A stretch of 33,387 nt of DNA from Enterococcus raffinosus (GCF_018917525.1 NZ_JAHLOS010000047.1:1-33387), one strand, 5' to 3'. Counted from the stretch's first letter, positions 1 to 7,929 are shown. Program-made: numbers and translations. The notes: generated from the letters alone by a model not told the origin.

Positions 1-37
1 CCACGATCTGAATAGGTACGATTTCTTTTTTCTCCAT
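1..37 (-). CDS. 5' end of an unidentified minus-strand gene (partial)
   Basis: Reading on the minus strand from 37, an ATG opens the frame MEKKEIVPIQIV, which runs off the window edge. A strong ribosome binding site, CAGGAGG, lies at about 44-50 just upstream of the ATG. A TATACT -10-like hexamer lies at 103-108, with no convincing -35. The gene follows the terminator of the prd operon, so it is probably a separate unit. Twelve residues are too few to identify a product. Confidence 0.55.
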   Translation of the reverse strand, partial: MEKKEIVPIQIV

Positions 38-151
38 AGTGTGCCTCCTGTAAGTTGATACAGTAAGTTTAGCAGTCGGAGAAGGAGAAAACGAGACGCT
101 TTAGTATATGACGCTTACGAATGATTTTTTTTAATGCTTCCTATACACAAA

Positions 152-186
152 AAAGCTACCTGCTCCACATGTGAGCAAGTAGCTTT
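152..186 (-). terminator. Terminator of the prd operon
   Basis: Arms 152-165 and 173-186 pair at 13 of 14 positions around a 7-nt loop. On the minus strand the hairpin is followed by a T-rich tract (about 148-151 and beyond). It sits 15 bp past the stop of the TSUP gene, so it should end the long minus-strand prd transcript. Confidence 0.85.
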
Positions 187-200
187 GAAATTGAACCTTA

Positions 201-1079
201 TTAAGCCGTTTGAGCTGGTTTCATACTCTTGCGAATGTATGTTACACCAGTATAAATAATAACACAGATAATAATATACGTTAAAACTTCTAGGTTCAAA
301 CCAGTTACGAATTTCGCGGCAATGATTACCCCGATGATCCCGCCGGCTGTAATTGCTAAACTAACTTTACGAGCGTAATCGCCTGTTTTAACAAAGTTGA
401 TACTTGCAACTGGCATCAAGCCGGCACAAGAACCCATCATTACAGGGAAAGCAACTAACGGGCTTAGGCCCAACATATAAACCATCGCCATACATGGGGC
501 ATATAAACCAACACCGATCGTCATCAACGCGCCTAGAATAAAGTTAATCACAACACCAATTACTAATTTGATACCCGTTAAAGCAGTTGCAGTATTATCC
601 GCACCTAGGATATCAATCCAGCCTTGTTGACGAGCAAACATCAAAACAGCCGTGATGATTAAAGCCCAGCCCATCCAAAGTTGGACTTTCTTTTCTGGCA
701 ACCCAGTTACGAATCTTGATCCGATAAAAGCACCTACTGTTGCGGAACCAACTAAAGCGATCAACGTAACAGGAGATACATCTACTACCTGAGTAAAGAT
801 AAACGCTTCAACCAATACCGGAATCCCGTGTCCTACATTTAGTGTTCCTGGCAATAAGCGGTCACTGGACAATTGTTTTGTAAAATCTAACAGCATCGCA
901 GTTGGTGCAAAGCTACCGATCCCTAATGTATCCAAGAAGTCTGTAATGAACCCGATAATTCCTGAGACAATCCAATTTCCATGACCCAAATCGTCTTTAT
1001 GTTTGACTGTATCAACACCCATATTGACTGCATGCATCAAAATCAACCCAACATAAATTGCTAATATAATTGTTACCAT
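201..1079 (-). CDS. TauE/SafE (TSUP) family membrane transporter
   Basis: A 292-residue, highly hydrophobic protein with about eight predicted membrane segments in two similar halves. The repeated early motif (GIGSFAPTAML near residue 53 and GVGLYAPCMAMVYMLG in the second half) is typical of the TSUP family, whose members move sulfite, sulfoacetate and other small organic or sulfur anions. The ATG at 1079 follows the ribosome binding site AAGGAGGGG. It is the last gene of the prd operon, only 18 bp after prdF and directly before the terminator, so it is co-transcribed with D-proline reductase. Its substrate cannot be read from sequence. A role in moving a pathway metabolite or a selenium/sulfur oxyanion is conjecture from position alone. 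Confidence 0.85.
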   Translation of the reverse strand: MVTIILAIYVGLILMHAVNMGVDTVKHKDDLGHGNWIVSGIIGFITDFLDTLGIGSFAPTAMLLDFTKQLSSDRLLPGTLNVGHGIPVLVEAFIFTQVVDVSPVTLIALVGSATVGAFIGSRFVTGLPEKKVQLWMGWALIITAVLMFARQQGWIDILGADNTATALTGIKLVIGVVINFILGALMTIGVGLYAPCMAMVYMLGLSPLVAFPVMMGSCAGLMPVASINFVKTGDYARKVSLAITAGGIIGVIIAAKFVTGLNLEVLTYIIICVIIYTGVTYIRKSMKPAQTA

Positions 1080-1097
1080 ACTACCCCTCCTTCATCT

Positions 1098-2114
1098 TTA
1101 TCCTAAAAGGAAACCATCCTTCAAGGAATCTTTCGGATCAACTAAAAATGAGTTGTATCCAGTGACATAAGCAGAACCTGATACACGAGGAATGATTGCT
1201 TTGTATCCTCCAACTTCCGCTTCTTCAACAATTTCACCTTTAAATTTCGTGCATAAAATACTTTCATACACAAAAGTGTCGCCAACTTTCATTTCACCCT
1301 TGCCATATAATGTCGCAAGTTTGGCACTAGTACCAGTTCCACAAGGAGAACGGTCCACTTGGCCATCACCAAAGACAACGACATTTTGATACGTTGCATC
1401 TGGGCTTGTTGCAGGACCATAGAACTCAACAAGGTCAACGGTCTTGATGTGTTCCAATGTCGGATGTTGAATCTCGATCTGTTCGTTCACTGCATCGCGA
1501 ATAATCATACCTAATTCATTGAATTTCGAAGCATTTTCCGGCTTAATTTCTAAGTTAATAGATGCTGCCGGTAAGATCGCGAAGAAGCTTCCGCCAAAGG
1601 AAATATCCATTGTCAATTCACCAATTTCAGGAACATTGACCGTTACATTTTCTTTATAAAGGAATGATTCCACGTTTTCGAATGAAACGGATTCAGCTGA
1701 ATAGTCTTCATCCAAATGAACTGTTCCGCGTACGATTCCTGCTGGTGTATCTTGAACAACTTTGACCTCACGTTCGCCTTCTTTAACCTCTACCCAGCCC
1801 TGTTCCACGGCTGATGTCATCGCTGCGATCGTATTGTGTCCGCACATATTCAAGTAACCGCCTGAATCCATGAAGATGATTCCATAATCAGCCTCTTTGT
1901 GGACAGGTTCAGTAATGAAGGCGCCAAACATATCACGGTGCCCACGTGGTTCCAGCATCAACATTTTACGCAGATTGTCTGCTTCCGTTTCTAAATAAGC
2001 TCTCTTGTCAGCCATTGTTTCACCTGGGAATTTTGGAATTCCACCGATGATCAAACGTGCAGCCTCGCCTGCTGTATGTGTGTCGATTGCTGAGATCATT
2101 TTTGATACTTTCAT
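1098..2114 (-). CDS. prdF: Proline racemase PrdF
   Basis: A 338-residue cytosolic enzyme of the proline racemase/hydroxyproline epimerase family. It interconverts L- and D-proline and so supplies the D-isomer to D-proline reductase. The two catalytic cysteines are visible: Cys91 in NMCGHNTIAA and Cys258 in DRSPCGTGTSA. The Cys/Cys pair is that of true racemases, as opposed to family members where the first Cys is Ser or Thr. Length is normal for the family. The ATG at 2114 is preceded by GGGAGGAT. The gene is second to last in the prd operon. A 71-bp gap to prdE contains a small hairpin (about 2132-2153). Confidence 0.95.
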   Translation of the reverse strand: MKVSKMISAIDTHTAGEAARLIIGGIPKFPGETMADKRAYLETEADNLRKMLMLEPRGHRDMFGAFITEPVHKEADYGIIFMDSGGYLNMCGHNTIAAMTSAVEQGWVEVKEGEREVKVVQDTPAGIVRGTVHLDEDYSAESVSFENVESFLYKENVTVNVPEIGELTMDISFGGSFFAILPAASINLEIKPENASKFNELGMIIRDAVNEQIEIQHPTLEHIKTVDLVEFYGPATSPDATYQNVVVFGDGQVDRSPCGTGTSAKLATLYGKGEMKVGDTFVYESILCTKFKGEIVEEAEVGGYKAIIPRVSGSAYVTGYNSFLVDPKDSLKDGFLLG

Positions 2115-2185
2115 GATTATCCTCCCTTGTTACCTATTTTAAAAATAAATAGGACTTTGATAATTCATACTCATAAAAATTTACG

Positions 2186-2665
2186 CTAACGTATTTGTTG
2201 ATTATCTTTTCGCATTTTTAATTTAATTGACGCAAGCGCTTTAACTGCATCCCGATGGTTGATAGTATTTTCACCAACAACCTCCGTCTCGACTCCAGCT
2301 TCTGATTTATTAAAGTCCAATACGTGATCCGTAAAGTCATTTTCCACCACAAATTTCGCTTGTGTACCAATGAACTTGAGTCCAATCACGCTAATATCTC
2401 GACGACCGATTTCCTCTAAGGTATTCGCAAAATCGACATCTGAATTCCCCCAGCCATCGGTTGAAGCGATCACGCCATTGGTGCGCATGCCTTCCAACCA
2501 TGCAGCTGTACGCTGCCCAACGAGGTATTTCATTGCGTTACTTTGCGGTGTTCCCACGACAACGACTCCTTGAAAGTCAATATCTGGGTCCTTACCAAGA
2601 AGCTCGACAAGCGGATCTTGGAAATGATGCAGTGATGTTTCTTTGGTCGATGGACCAATTCCCAT
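2186..2665 (-). CDS. prdE: PrdE, homologue of the C-terminal part of PrdA
   Basis: 159 residues. The start, MGIGPSTKETSLHHF, lines up with PrdA residues 428-440 (CIGPASKETSRHY), the stretch right after the PrdA self-cleavage site. The rest follows the PrdA pyruvoyl-subunit fold: VVVGTPQSNAMKYLVGQR against MFVGSPQANTEKYYVSKR, and TDGWGNSDVDFANTLEEIG against TEGFGNNHIDFASHIEEIG. The catalytic Cys that becomes the pyruvoyl group is replaced by the initiator Met, so no pyruvoyl can form here. An accessory or structural role beside PrdA/PrdB is likely but unproven. ATG at 2665, with AGGTGG upstream. It starts 27 bp after prdD. Confidence 0.9.
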   Translation of the reverse strand: MGIGPSTKETSLHHFQDPLVELLGKDPDIDFQGVVVVGTPQSNAMKYLVGQRTAAWLEGMRTNGVIASTDGWGNSDVDFANTLEEIGRRDISVIGLKFIGTQAKFVVENDFTDHVLDFNKSEAGVETEVVGENTINHRDAVKALASIKLKMRKDNQQIR

Positions 2666-2692
2666 AACGCCACCACCTATCCATTATTTACG

Positions 2693-3433
2693 CTAAACCA
2701 TGGAACGAATTGCCCCATCGCGATATTCATTTGCTGTTAGAAATACCGGCATATTGTTCATATCAATAATTGAACAACCGCCTTTAAAGCCGCTAGGTTC
2801 ATTTGGATAAAGCAACATATCATACATTGCTCCCTGACCCGCCACCTGTTTGACTAAAGCGACTTTAGGTTTACCCGGATTACTACGCTCTTCATAAACG
2901 TGTACTTCACAGGCGTCCTTCCCCTCTAACATCTTCATTCTCTCACGAATTTCTTGGACAAACTCATCCACAATCGCAAACATTTTAAGACAGAGCTCAC
3001 GATTAAAAGGAGTCCCCTTTTTCGCTAAGAGATCTACATGAATAATGTAGTCCTCCGCTTTAGGCGTCCCTGCTCGATCCAATACTAAATGATCACGCAA
3101 AACACCTTCAGAGGAGCCAAATTCATGCATTTGTTCTCCATCTTCAATAGCCCCAGTCATGACGACTGAAACTCCCGTAAGTGTATGCGTGATCCCTGTA
3201 CCCAACGCCCCCAACACCTTTGTGGAGATCGGAATGATATCCATAATGGTGTTGGTTTCAACATTAAGTTGTTGCGGTGGGAGCAATCGAATCGTCAGCT
3301 TCTGAATAGCGGCGTCCTTGCAGTCAAAGTCTTGCTTGATTTGTAAACGAGTTGGTTCAATACGGAAGTCGTTACCAACAGTAACTTCCTCCATATGAAA
3401 TACTTTGATCTTTAAAGTTTCGCCTCGCATCAT
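2693..3433 (-). CDS. prdD: PrdD, homologue of the PrdA beta-subunit region
   Basis: 246 residues matching PrdA from about residue 186 to 426. Shared blocks include HEFGSSEGVLRDH (PrdA IGEFGSSEGELDRN), VKQVAGQGAMYDMLLYPNEP (PrdA VKEIMGQGAMHDNLIMPIEP) and the last residues EYRDGAIRSMV (PrdA EVLDGGIHALT). It stops just where PrdA is self-cleaved, and the remainder is encoded separately by prdE. The prdD-prdE pair is therefore a genetically split copy of PrdA. Two adjacent ATGs (3433 and 3430) are possible starts behind GTAGGTG. The gene is separated from prdB by 143 bp containing a long imperfect palindrome. Confidence 0.9.
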   Translation of the reverse strand: MMRGETLKIKVFHMEEVTVGNDFRIEPTRLQIKQDFDCKDAAIQKLTIRLLPPQQLNVETNTIMDIIPISTKVLGALGTGITHTLTGVSVVMTGAIEDGEQMHEFGSSEGVLRDHLVLDRAGTPKAEDYIIHVDLLAKKGTPFNRELCLKMFAIVDEFVQEIRERMKMLEGKDACEVHVYEERSNPGKPKVALVKQVAGQGAMYDMLLYPNEPSGFKGGCSIIDMNNMPVFLTANEYRDGAIRSMV

Positions 3434-3461
3434 TCACACCTACTTTCAATGTAAACGGCGA

Positions 3462-3562
3462 TTAATAAGTAGCGTCTTCAGAAATAAGTCGAAAATTCAC
3501 AAAAATTTGAAAAGCAATTTTAGGAATTCCCGTCTTATTTCTCGACGCTAAACACTTATTAA
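3462..3562 (-). repeat. 101-bp imperfect inverted repeat between prdB and prdD
   Basis: Three paired blocks: TTAATAAGT 3462-3470 with 3554-3562, AGCGTC 3471-3476 with 3544-3549, and AGAAATAAG 3480-3488 with 3534-3542. This gives 24 bp in total, with small internal bulges and a 45-nt A/T-rich interior. There is no T-run after it on the minus strand, so it is not a standard intrinsic terminator. Candidate roles are an RNA processing or stability element within the prd mRNA, or a MITE remnant. Confidence 0.7.
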
Positions 3563-3576
3563 ATCAGCCTCTTGAC

Positions 3577-4302
3577 TTAGACGTGGGCAATGTATTCATA
3601 AGGTAATGGAACAATTTTCCCTGGCGTTTCGATTGATACTAGTGCTTCTAAAGTATCCTTCATGATACCTGTTTGCATTTCAATGTTATGTGGTTCACCT
3701 GCATTGGCACCCATTGGTACACGCGGCGCAACGGCACGTGGTGTCCCGTTTTGGCGTACAACTGGTGGTAATGCGGCGATTAAAATAGTAGGAATTCCCG
3801 CTTCCTCAATAGCTCTCTGCACGATCACGGCAGTTCTATGACAGGTTCCTCAGCCAGCGGTTAAGACGACAGCGTCGACTTCTTCTTCTACTAATTTTTG
3901 AGCGATTTCTGGTCCAGTCACATCGTGGAATGCGTCTTGGTCTCCACCACCACCCATGAATGCGTAATGAACAGGTGCAGATTCTTTGATGAAGCCTTCT
4001 GCAGCTAATTCATGTAGACGATCCAATGGGAACATTGAATTGATGTCGCGGTTCGCATCGGCATTATCATAACCACCGTGAGAAACCATCAATTCCTCTA
4101 CTTTAGAAGTGTCTGGTACTTCGCGGTAAGTTGTATCACCCGCTAAATTGAAACGTTTATCTGTTTTCAAGTGTACGCCGGCTGCTGTTGCTAACGCCAC
4201 GCGCATTTCTTTAAGCTCTTTTTTCACAGGGGTAAAGACAGATTTTGGCGTAATTGGCACAAAAATTTCTGACTGTAACCCTTCAAAGACTGTTAAGCCC
4301 AT
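3577..4302 (-). CDS. prdB: D-proline reductase selenoprotein subunit PrdB (Sec at TGA 3850-3852)
   Basis: A 241-residue member of the glycine/sarcosine/betaine/proline reductase selenoprotein family. PrdB carries the catalytic selenol that attacks D-proline bound to the PrdA pyruvoyl group, opening the ring to 5-aminovalerate. Translation from ATG 4302 (AGGAGA upstream) gives 150 residues ending VVLTAG. An in-frame TGA at 3850-3852 follows, and the same frame continues GTCHRTAVIVQRAIEE to a stop at 3577. This gives the family signature AG-U-GTCHR, i.e. a UxxC redox pair. The frame is open on both sides and contains no other stop. A hairpin fitting a bacterial SECIS follows the TGA. Simple gene callers would split this into two ORFs. 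Confidence 0.95.
3800..3852 (-). promoter_or_regulatory. Putative SECIS element of prdB
   Basis: Counting the U of UGA (3852) as 1, CUGC at 20-23 pairs with GCAG at 33-36 around a 9-nt loop that carries GU at 25-26. AUAG at 14-17 can pair with CUAU at 41-44 below an internal loop. Apical stem-loop coordinates are 3817-3833. Distance and loop GU fit bacterial SelB-dependent SECIS hairpins. The stem is modest, so this is a fold prediction by eye. Confidence 0.65.
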
Positions 4303-4305
4303 GTG

Positions 4306-4611
4306 TTAATTCTCCTCTCTTGCTTCTTCACGTTTTTTTCTGGCTTCGGCCCGACGACGTTCGTGCTCATAAATAGCAGTTTTATAATGTTCATCCGGCT
4401 CTTCTGCCAAAACTTCTGGATAGCTCATTAAAAACCCAACTTCTTGACCAATCTCTAAATTATATTCAGAAATGATCATTCGACGGGGGATTTTAAGCTG
4501 ACCGAGTCGACCTTTTAAGTCGATCGTCACGCTGGCATCGTGAAGTTCAACGATGATGCCTTCAAACATCTGTTCCGTCGAAATATATTTGAGTTTATCC
4601 ATTCCATCCAT
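4306..4611 (-). CDS. CBO2463/CBO2479-type small protein of the prd cluster
   Basis: A 101-residue soluble protein. The first two thirds (MFEGIIVELHDASVTIDLKG ... PRRMIISEYNLEIGQEVGFLMSYPEV) look like a small beta-barrel. The last third is highly charged and helical (YEHERRRAEARKKREEAREEN). Clostridial prd clusters carry a similar small gene between prdA and prdB (CBO2463/CBO2479 family); its function is not known. The barrel-like N-terminus could suggest nucleic-acid or protein binding, but that is inference. It starts 9 bp after the prdA stop and ends 3 bp before the prdB start codon, so it is tightly coupled to both catalytic subunits. Confidence 0.8.
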   Translation of the reverse strand: MDGMDKLKYISTEQMFEGIIVELHDASVTIDLKGRLGQLKIPRRMIISEYNLEIGQEVGFLMSYPEVLAEEPDEHYKTAIYEHERRRAEARKKREEAREEN

Positions 4612-4620
4612 TGCTTCACC

Positions 4621-6516
4621 TTATTCTACTTCGTAAATTTCTTGGCGTTTTTTACTCTTAGGTAAGACTTGTTCGTTATCTACCAGGTCAATTTTCTTGC
4701 CTGTTGTTTTTTCGATGATCTCGATGTTGTTGGCTTTCACGTTTGGATTCCATTTACGTTCAGCAGCTTTGATCGTGCCGCCGCCCATCAAGGTCTTCAA
4801 CATTGCTAGATCACGAATTGCATCTTCTTTACATAGGGTATTGTTCGACAAGATCTCATTTTCGATTCCTTGCATTGATTTGTTGTTGTCTACCATAGCA
4901 ACCATTTCTGGGTTACCGACAACTAACGCACCCTGTACTGCTGAGTAAGAGTCTCCGACAACTTTAATGCCGCGTTTACCAATTTCTTCGATATGTGAAG
5001 CAAAGTCGATATGGTTATTACCAAATCCTTCAGTTGTAACGATTGCGCCATCAACATCCATCGCTTCGATCGTCATACCTAAACGTTTAGAAACATAATA
5101 TTTTTCAGTATTCGCTTGCGGAGAACCTACAAACATAACACCGACTAAATCGATTTCTTCGTCTTCCATCGCTTCACGTACTAATGGTTCTCTCCAATAG
5201 TGACGAGAAGTTTCTTTTGATGCTGGTCCAATACATGTCAATGCATGGATCCCGCCGTCTAATACTTCAGTTGGTGCTAAAATGACTGGCAAGTTTCCAA
5301 GGTCAACGTTAGGTTTTGCACCTAATGTTCCAACTGGTTCGATTGGCATGATCAAGTTATCGTGCATCGCACCTTGACCCATGATCTCTTTAACGATGAT
5401 CACACGTTTGTTACCAATCCGGCGTTTTTGTACGATTTCATCTTGTTCTACCACTAGAGATTCGTCTGCTTTTTTCACTGCTTCGCGAATTTCTTGTGTA
5501 ATGTAGTCAGATGCTTTATGAGCGGCTAATGGTCCAGGACGTTCCATATTCGCGCCTTCTTTAATTGTTACTTGTGTTTTGATGAAGATTTCGCCTTTGT
5601 CTGGTGCACCAGGACGTCCCCACATGATGTTACGGTCTAATTCACCTTCAGATGAACCAAATTCACCGATTTGAACACCATTTGCATCTGTTCCTGTAAG
5701 AACCATAACAACGCCATCTAACACACGCGTAACACCATGGCCGATATCTGCGCCATCGACTTTAGCAGCGATAGGTTGTACGTCCATGATCGTTTCACTA
5801 TATTCGTTGTATTTATCTGGTGTAATGATTTCAAAAGTAACACTTTCAACTAGTTCTTCTAGTTCTGCCGCTTCCGCACACATGTCTTCCATTTTACGTA
5901 AAACTAATGTCGTACCTTCAATCTTCGTTTCATCGCCAAATGTCACTTTTTCGATCTTCATGTGATCGCGACGAACGGAACGAACGACTTTTTCTTCTAC
6001 TTTTGCTTCTGGAGCCGCTGCTGCAACTGGCGCTACTGGCGCTTGATCCGCTGCAACTGGAGGTACTGGCGCTGCTGGGGCAACACCCATTTGACCTGCG
6101 ATAGCCATCGGTACTTCTAGATCGATACCGCGTCCTTCAGCAATATGGATTTTAATTGTTTGTCCGCCCACTGGCGCAACTGGTGCCACGGGAGCAATAG
6201 GAGCAACTGGAGCTGGAGCTTCTTCAACAGGAGCTTCTTCTTCTGCTACTTCTTCAGTGTCCTCTGAAACACCATCTAATAATTCTTTTGTTAATGGAAC
6301 CAACGCATCCGTTGTTTCTTTCAATGTCGTGCCAAGTACTTGTTCGATAGTTAGAGTATTTTCAGGCATTTCTAATAACCCTGAATCCTCTAAATCAGGG
6401 AAGATCGCTGGATCTTCTAAATCATCTGGTGCGATTACTTTGCCTGCTTCTGCACGGCAACATAATACTGCAGGGTCTTTGGCATGTTCTTTAGCAGTTT
6501 CTGCTGTAATAGACAT
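4621..6516 (-). CDS. prdA: D-proline reductase proprotein PrdA (pyruvoyl-forming)
   Basis: A 631-residue precursor that self-cleaves to give the structural beta subunit and the pyruvoyl-bearing alpha subunit of D-proline reductase. The cleavage site is Thr427-Cys428 in ALTCIGPASKETSRHY; Cys428 is expected to become the N-terminal pyruvoyl that binds D-proline as a Schiff base. Layout: an N-terminal domain to about 85, an acidic then Pro/Ala/Val-rich linker at about 86-175 (runs such as APVAPIAPVAPVAPV), then the reductase region from 186 to the end with FGSSEGELDRN (287-296) and IMGQGAMHDN (378-387). ATG 6516 follows AGGAGG by 8 nt, and the gene lies 27 bp after prdC. PrdD and PrdE are paralogues of its two halves. 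Confidence 0.95.
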   Translation of the reverse strand: MSITAETAKEHAKDPAVLCCRAEAGKVIAPDDLEDPAIFPDLEDSGLLEMPENTLTIEQVLGTTLKETTDALVPLTKELLDGVSEDTEEVAEEEAPVEEAPAPVAPIAPVAPVAPVGGQTIKIHIAEGRGIDLEVPMAIAGQMGVAPAAPVPPVAADQAPVAPVAAAAPEAKVEEKVVRSVRRDHMKIEKVTFGDETKIEGTTLVLRKMEDMCAEAAELEELVESVTFEIITPDKYNEYSETIMDVQPIAAKVDGADIGHGVTRVLDGVVMVLTGTDANGVQIGEFGSSEGELDRNIMWGRPGAPDKGEIFIKTQVTIKEGANMERPGPLAAHKASDYITQEIREAVKKADESLVVEQDEIVQKRRIGNKRVIIVKEIMGQGAMHDNLIMPIEPVGTLGAKPNVDLGNLPVILAPTEVLDGGIHALTCIGPASKETSRHYWREPLVREAMEDEEIDLVGVMFVGSPQANTEKYYVSKRLGMTIEAMDVDGAIVTTEGFGNNHIDFASHIEEIGKRGIKVVGDSYSAVQGALVVGNPEMVAMVDNNKSMQGIENEILSNNTLCKEDAIRDLAMLKTLMGGGTIKAAERKWNPNVKANNIEIIEKTTGKKIDLVDNEQVLPKSKKRQEIYEVE

Positions 6517-6543
6517 TCGTTAAATCCTCCTAAATTTTTAAAA

Positions 6544-7833
6544 TTAATTTGTAGGTAATCGACGATATAGTCTATGCCCATCTGCCCGCAGCACATGATC
6601 TGTATGATGATAAACCGGAACTCCTAACCTAGGAGCTACACCCATAACGGTGTTCGTTCAATCGGAACAGGATCCAGTCAATACTACTTCTGCTCCTTGC
6701 TTCTTCAAGGACATGACAGTTGCAGCTTGGCCTGGACAAATACCTGGCAGGGCACATCTATATCTTCCATTTACTTCTACCATTCGCTTGCAGCGTTCTG
6801 CAGCGACAACTTCTGCGCCCATGTTGTTAGCGATCTCGGTCATGCGTTCGGCTGAACCGCCGCATTCGCAAATTAATAAACCGACTTTTCGGCTTTCTTG
6901 AGGGAAAGGCATAGCAACTAGCACACCACCACTTGTTTTAGTGATCGGTGTCATCTCATCGCCGCTTCTTCCCGTCATTGGTCCGCCAATCACGATTTCA
7001 CCATGAGGCTCGACATATCCGCCAACATTGTTAATCAAGGTTTTGACTGGTGTGCCAATAGGTACATCTACGAAAACTGTTTCTTTTTGTTTTACACGAC
7101 CAGAAACGGTCACGTCTTTGTCAATGAACGGTTTGCGATCTTCAATTGCTTCTGCGATTCGTTTAATCGTTTCCACATTGTCGATCACAGCACCAACCTC
7201 TGTAGGAAGTTGACCTGGTTCCAAAACAATGTCCATTACTTCACGAACGATCATACGCTCATCCCCTGCTGGATAAATATCCGGCAATTGATAAACATCA
7301 AGCGTTGGTTCATTGTCCACTGCTTTTAACAGGCGTGTAACTAACATCCGATGTTTGCCTTTTACGGCGATCACACCTTTTGGCGCCTTCGTCATCTCCA
7401 TGCAGTATTTCATTCCGCGAATCAATTGATCGATGTGCTCGCTCATTTGTTTGACATTATGAGCTAATAACGCCTCACATTCTGCACCATTCGCAATGAA
7501 AAGTCCTTCTGGAATCTCACAAGCCAGTTTCAAGAATGTTGGGAAACCTGCACCCCCAGCACCGACGATTCCCGCAGCTTCCACTGCTTTTGCGTGAGAA
7601 TCTGTTTCAGGAATGGGAACGAATGTTGAAAAGTCTTGTTCCTCGTCAATTGTCAGAACGATATTTTCACCATCCACATCCACCACTTTTCCAGAAAAGC
7701 TTGCATGGATATTGGCACCTAAACCATTAGGTTCAGCGATTAATTGTCCTCGTTGGACCTGATCACCAGCCTGCACGATCCCTTTACAAGGAGCGCCGAC
7801 ATGTTGTTTTAATGGTATAAGAATTTGTGTCAA
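6544..7833 (-). CDS. prdC: Selenoprotein PrdC, electron donor to proline reductase (Sec at TGA 6658-6660)
   Basis: A 429-residue RnfC-like protein that passes electrons from NADH or the Rnf complex to D-proline reductase. The N-terminus is RnfC-like, with GIVGAGGAGFPTF (88-100) and NGAECE (115-120). The C-terminal part is Cys-rich: CEC at 322-324, then Cys348, Cys360, Cys366 and Cys389. Residue 391 is followed by an in-frame TGA at 6658-6660, after which the frame stays open for 37 more codons (TNTVMGVAPRLGVPVYHHTD... ending RRLPTN) to a TAA at 6544. This gives CSDU, a CxxU redox motif as in clostridial PrdC. The start is TTG at 7833, 7 nt after AAGGAGGTG. It is the first gene of the operon. 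Confidence 0.93.
6619..6660 (-). promoter_or_regulatory. Putative SECIS element of prdC
   Basis: After the UGA at 6660-6658, nucleotides 24-30 (AGCUCCU, 6637-6631) pair with 36-42 (AGGAGUU, 6625-6619), leaving the apical loop AGGUU. That is seven pairs with one G-U, at the distance expected of a bacterial SECIS. The loop begins AGGU, like the E. coli fdhF SECIS loop recognised by SelB. This is a stronger candidate than the one in prdB. Confidence 0.8.
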
Positions 7834-7867
7834 ATTATTTCACCTCCTTGCTTCTTTGTTTGTTCGA

Positions 7868-7929
7868 ACTTGAGCAAATCAGCCACCCGTAGTTCAAGTA
7901 AATCATAGCACACTCAACCATCTTGTAAA
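7868..7929 (-). promoter_or_regulatory. prd operon promoter and leader inverted repeat
   Basis: On the minus strand TTTACA (7924-7929) and TATGAT (7902-7907) are 16 bp apart with an extended TGC before the -10, giving a start near 7895 and a leader of about 60 nt before the prdC TTG. The arms ACTTGA (7894-7899) and TCAAGT (7868-7873) form an inverted repeat overlapping the start site, a possible operator or leader hairpin. A GG-N10-GC pattern (GC at 7874-7875) with TTTGCT hints at a sigma-54 -12 element, but its -24 half is poor. Confidence 0.6.

Noticed and set aside
3462-3562. Rho-independent terminator between prdB and prdD
   Set aside because: Long interior loop and no T-run on the minus strand.
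3577-3828. Separate 83-codon ORF downstream of the prdB TGA
   Set aside because: It is the in-frame continuation of prdB past the selenocysteine codon, with no ribosome binding site of its own.
7874-7888. Sigma-54 promoter upstream of prdC
   Set aside because: GG-N10-GC and TTTGCT are present but the -24 half does not match TGGCAC; kept only as a hint beside the better SigA-type promoter.
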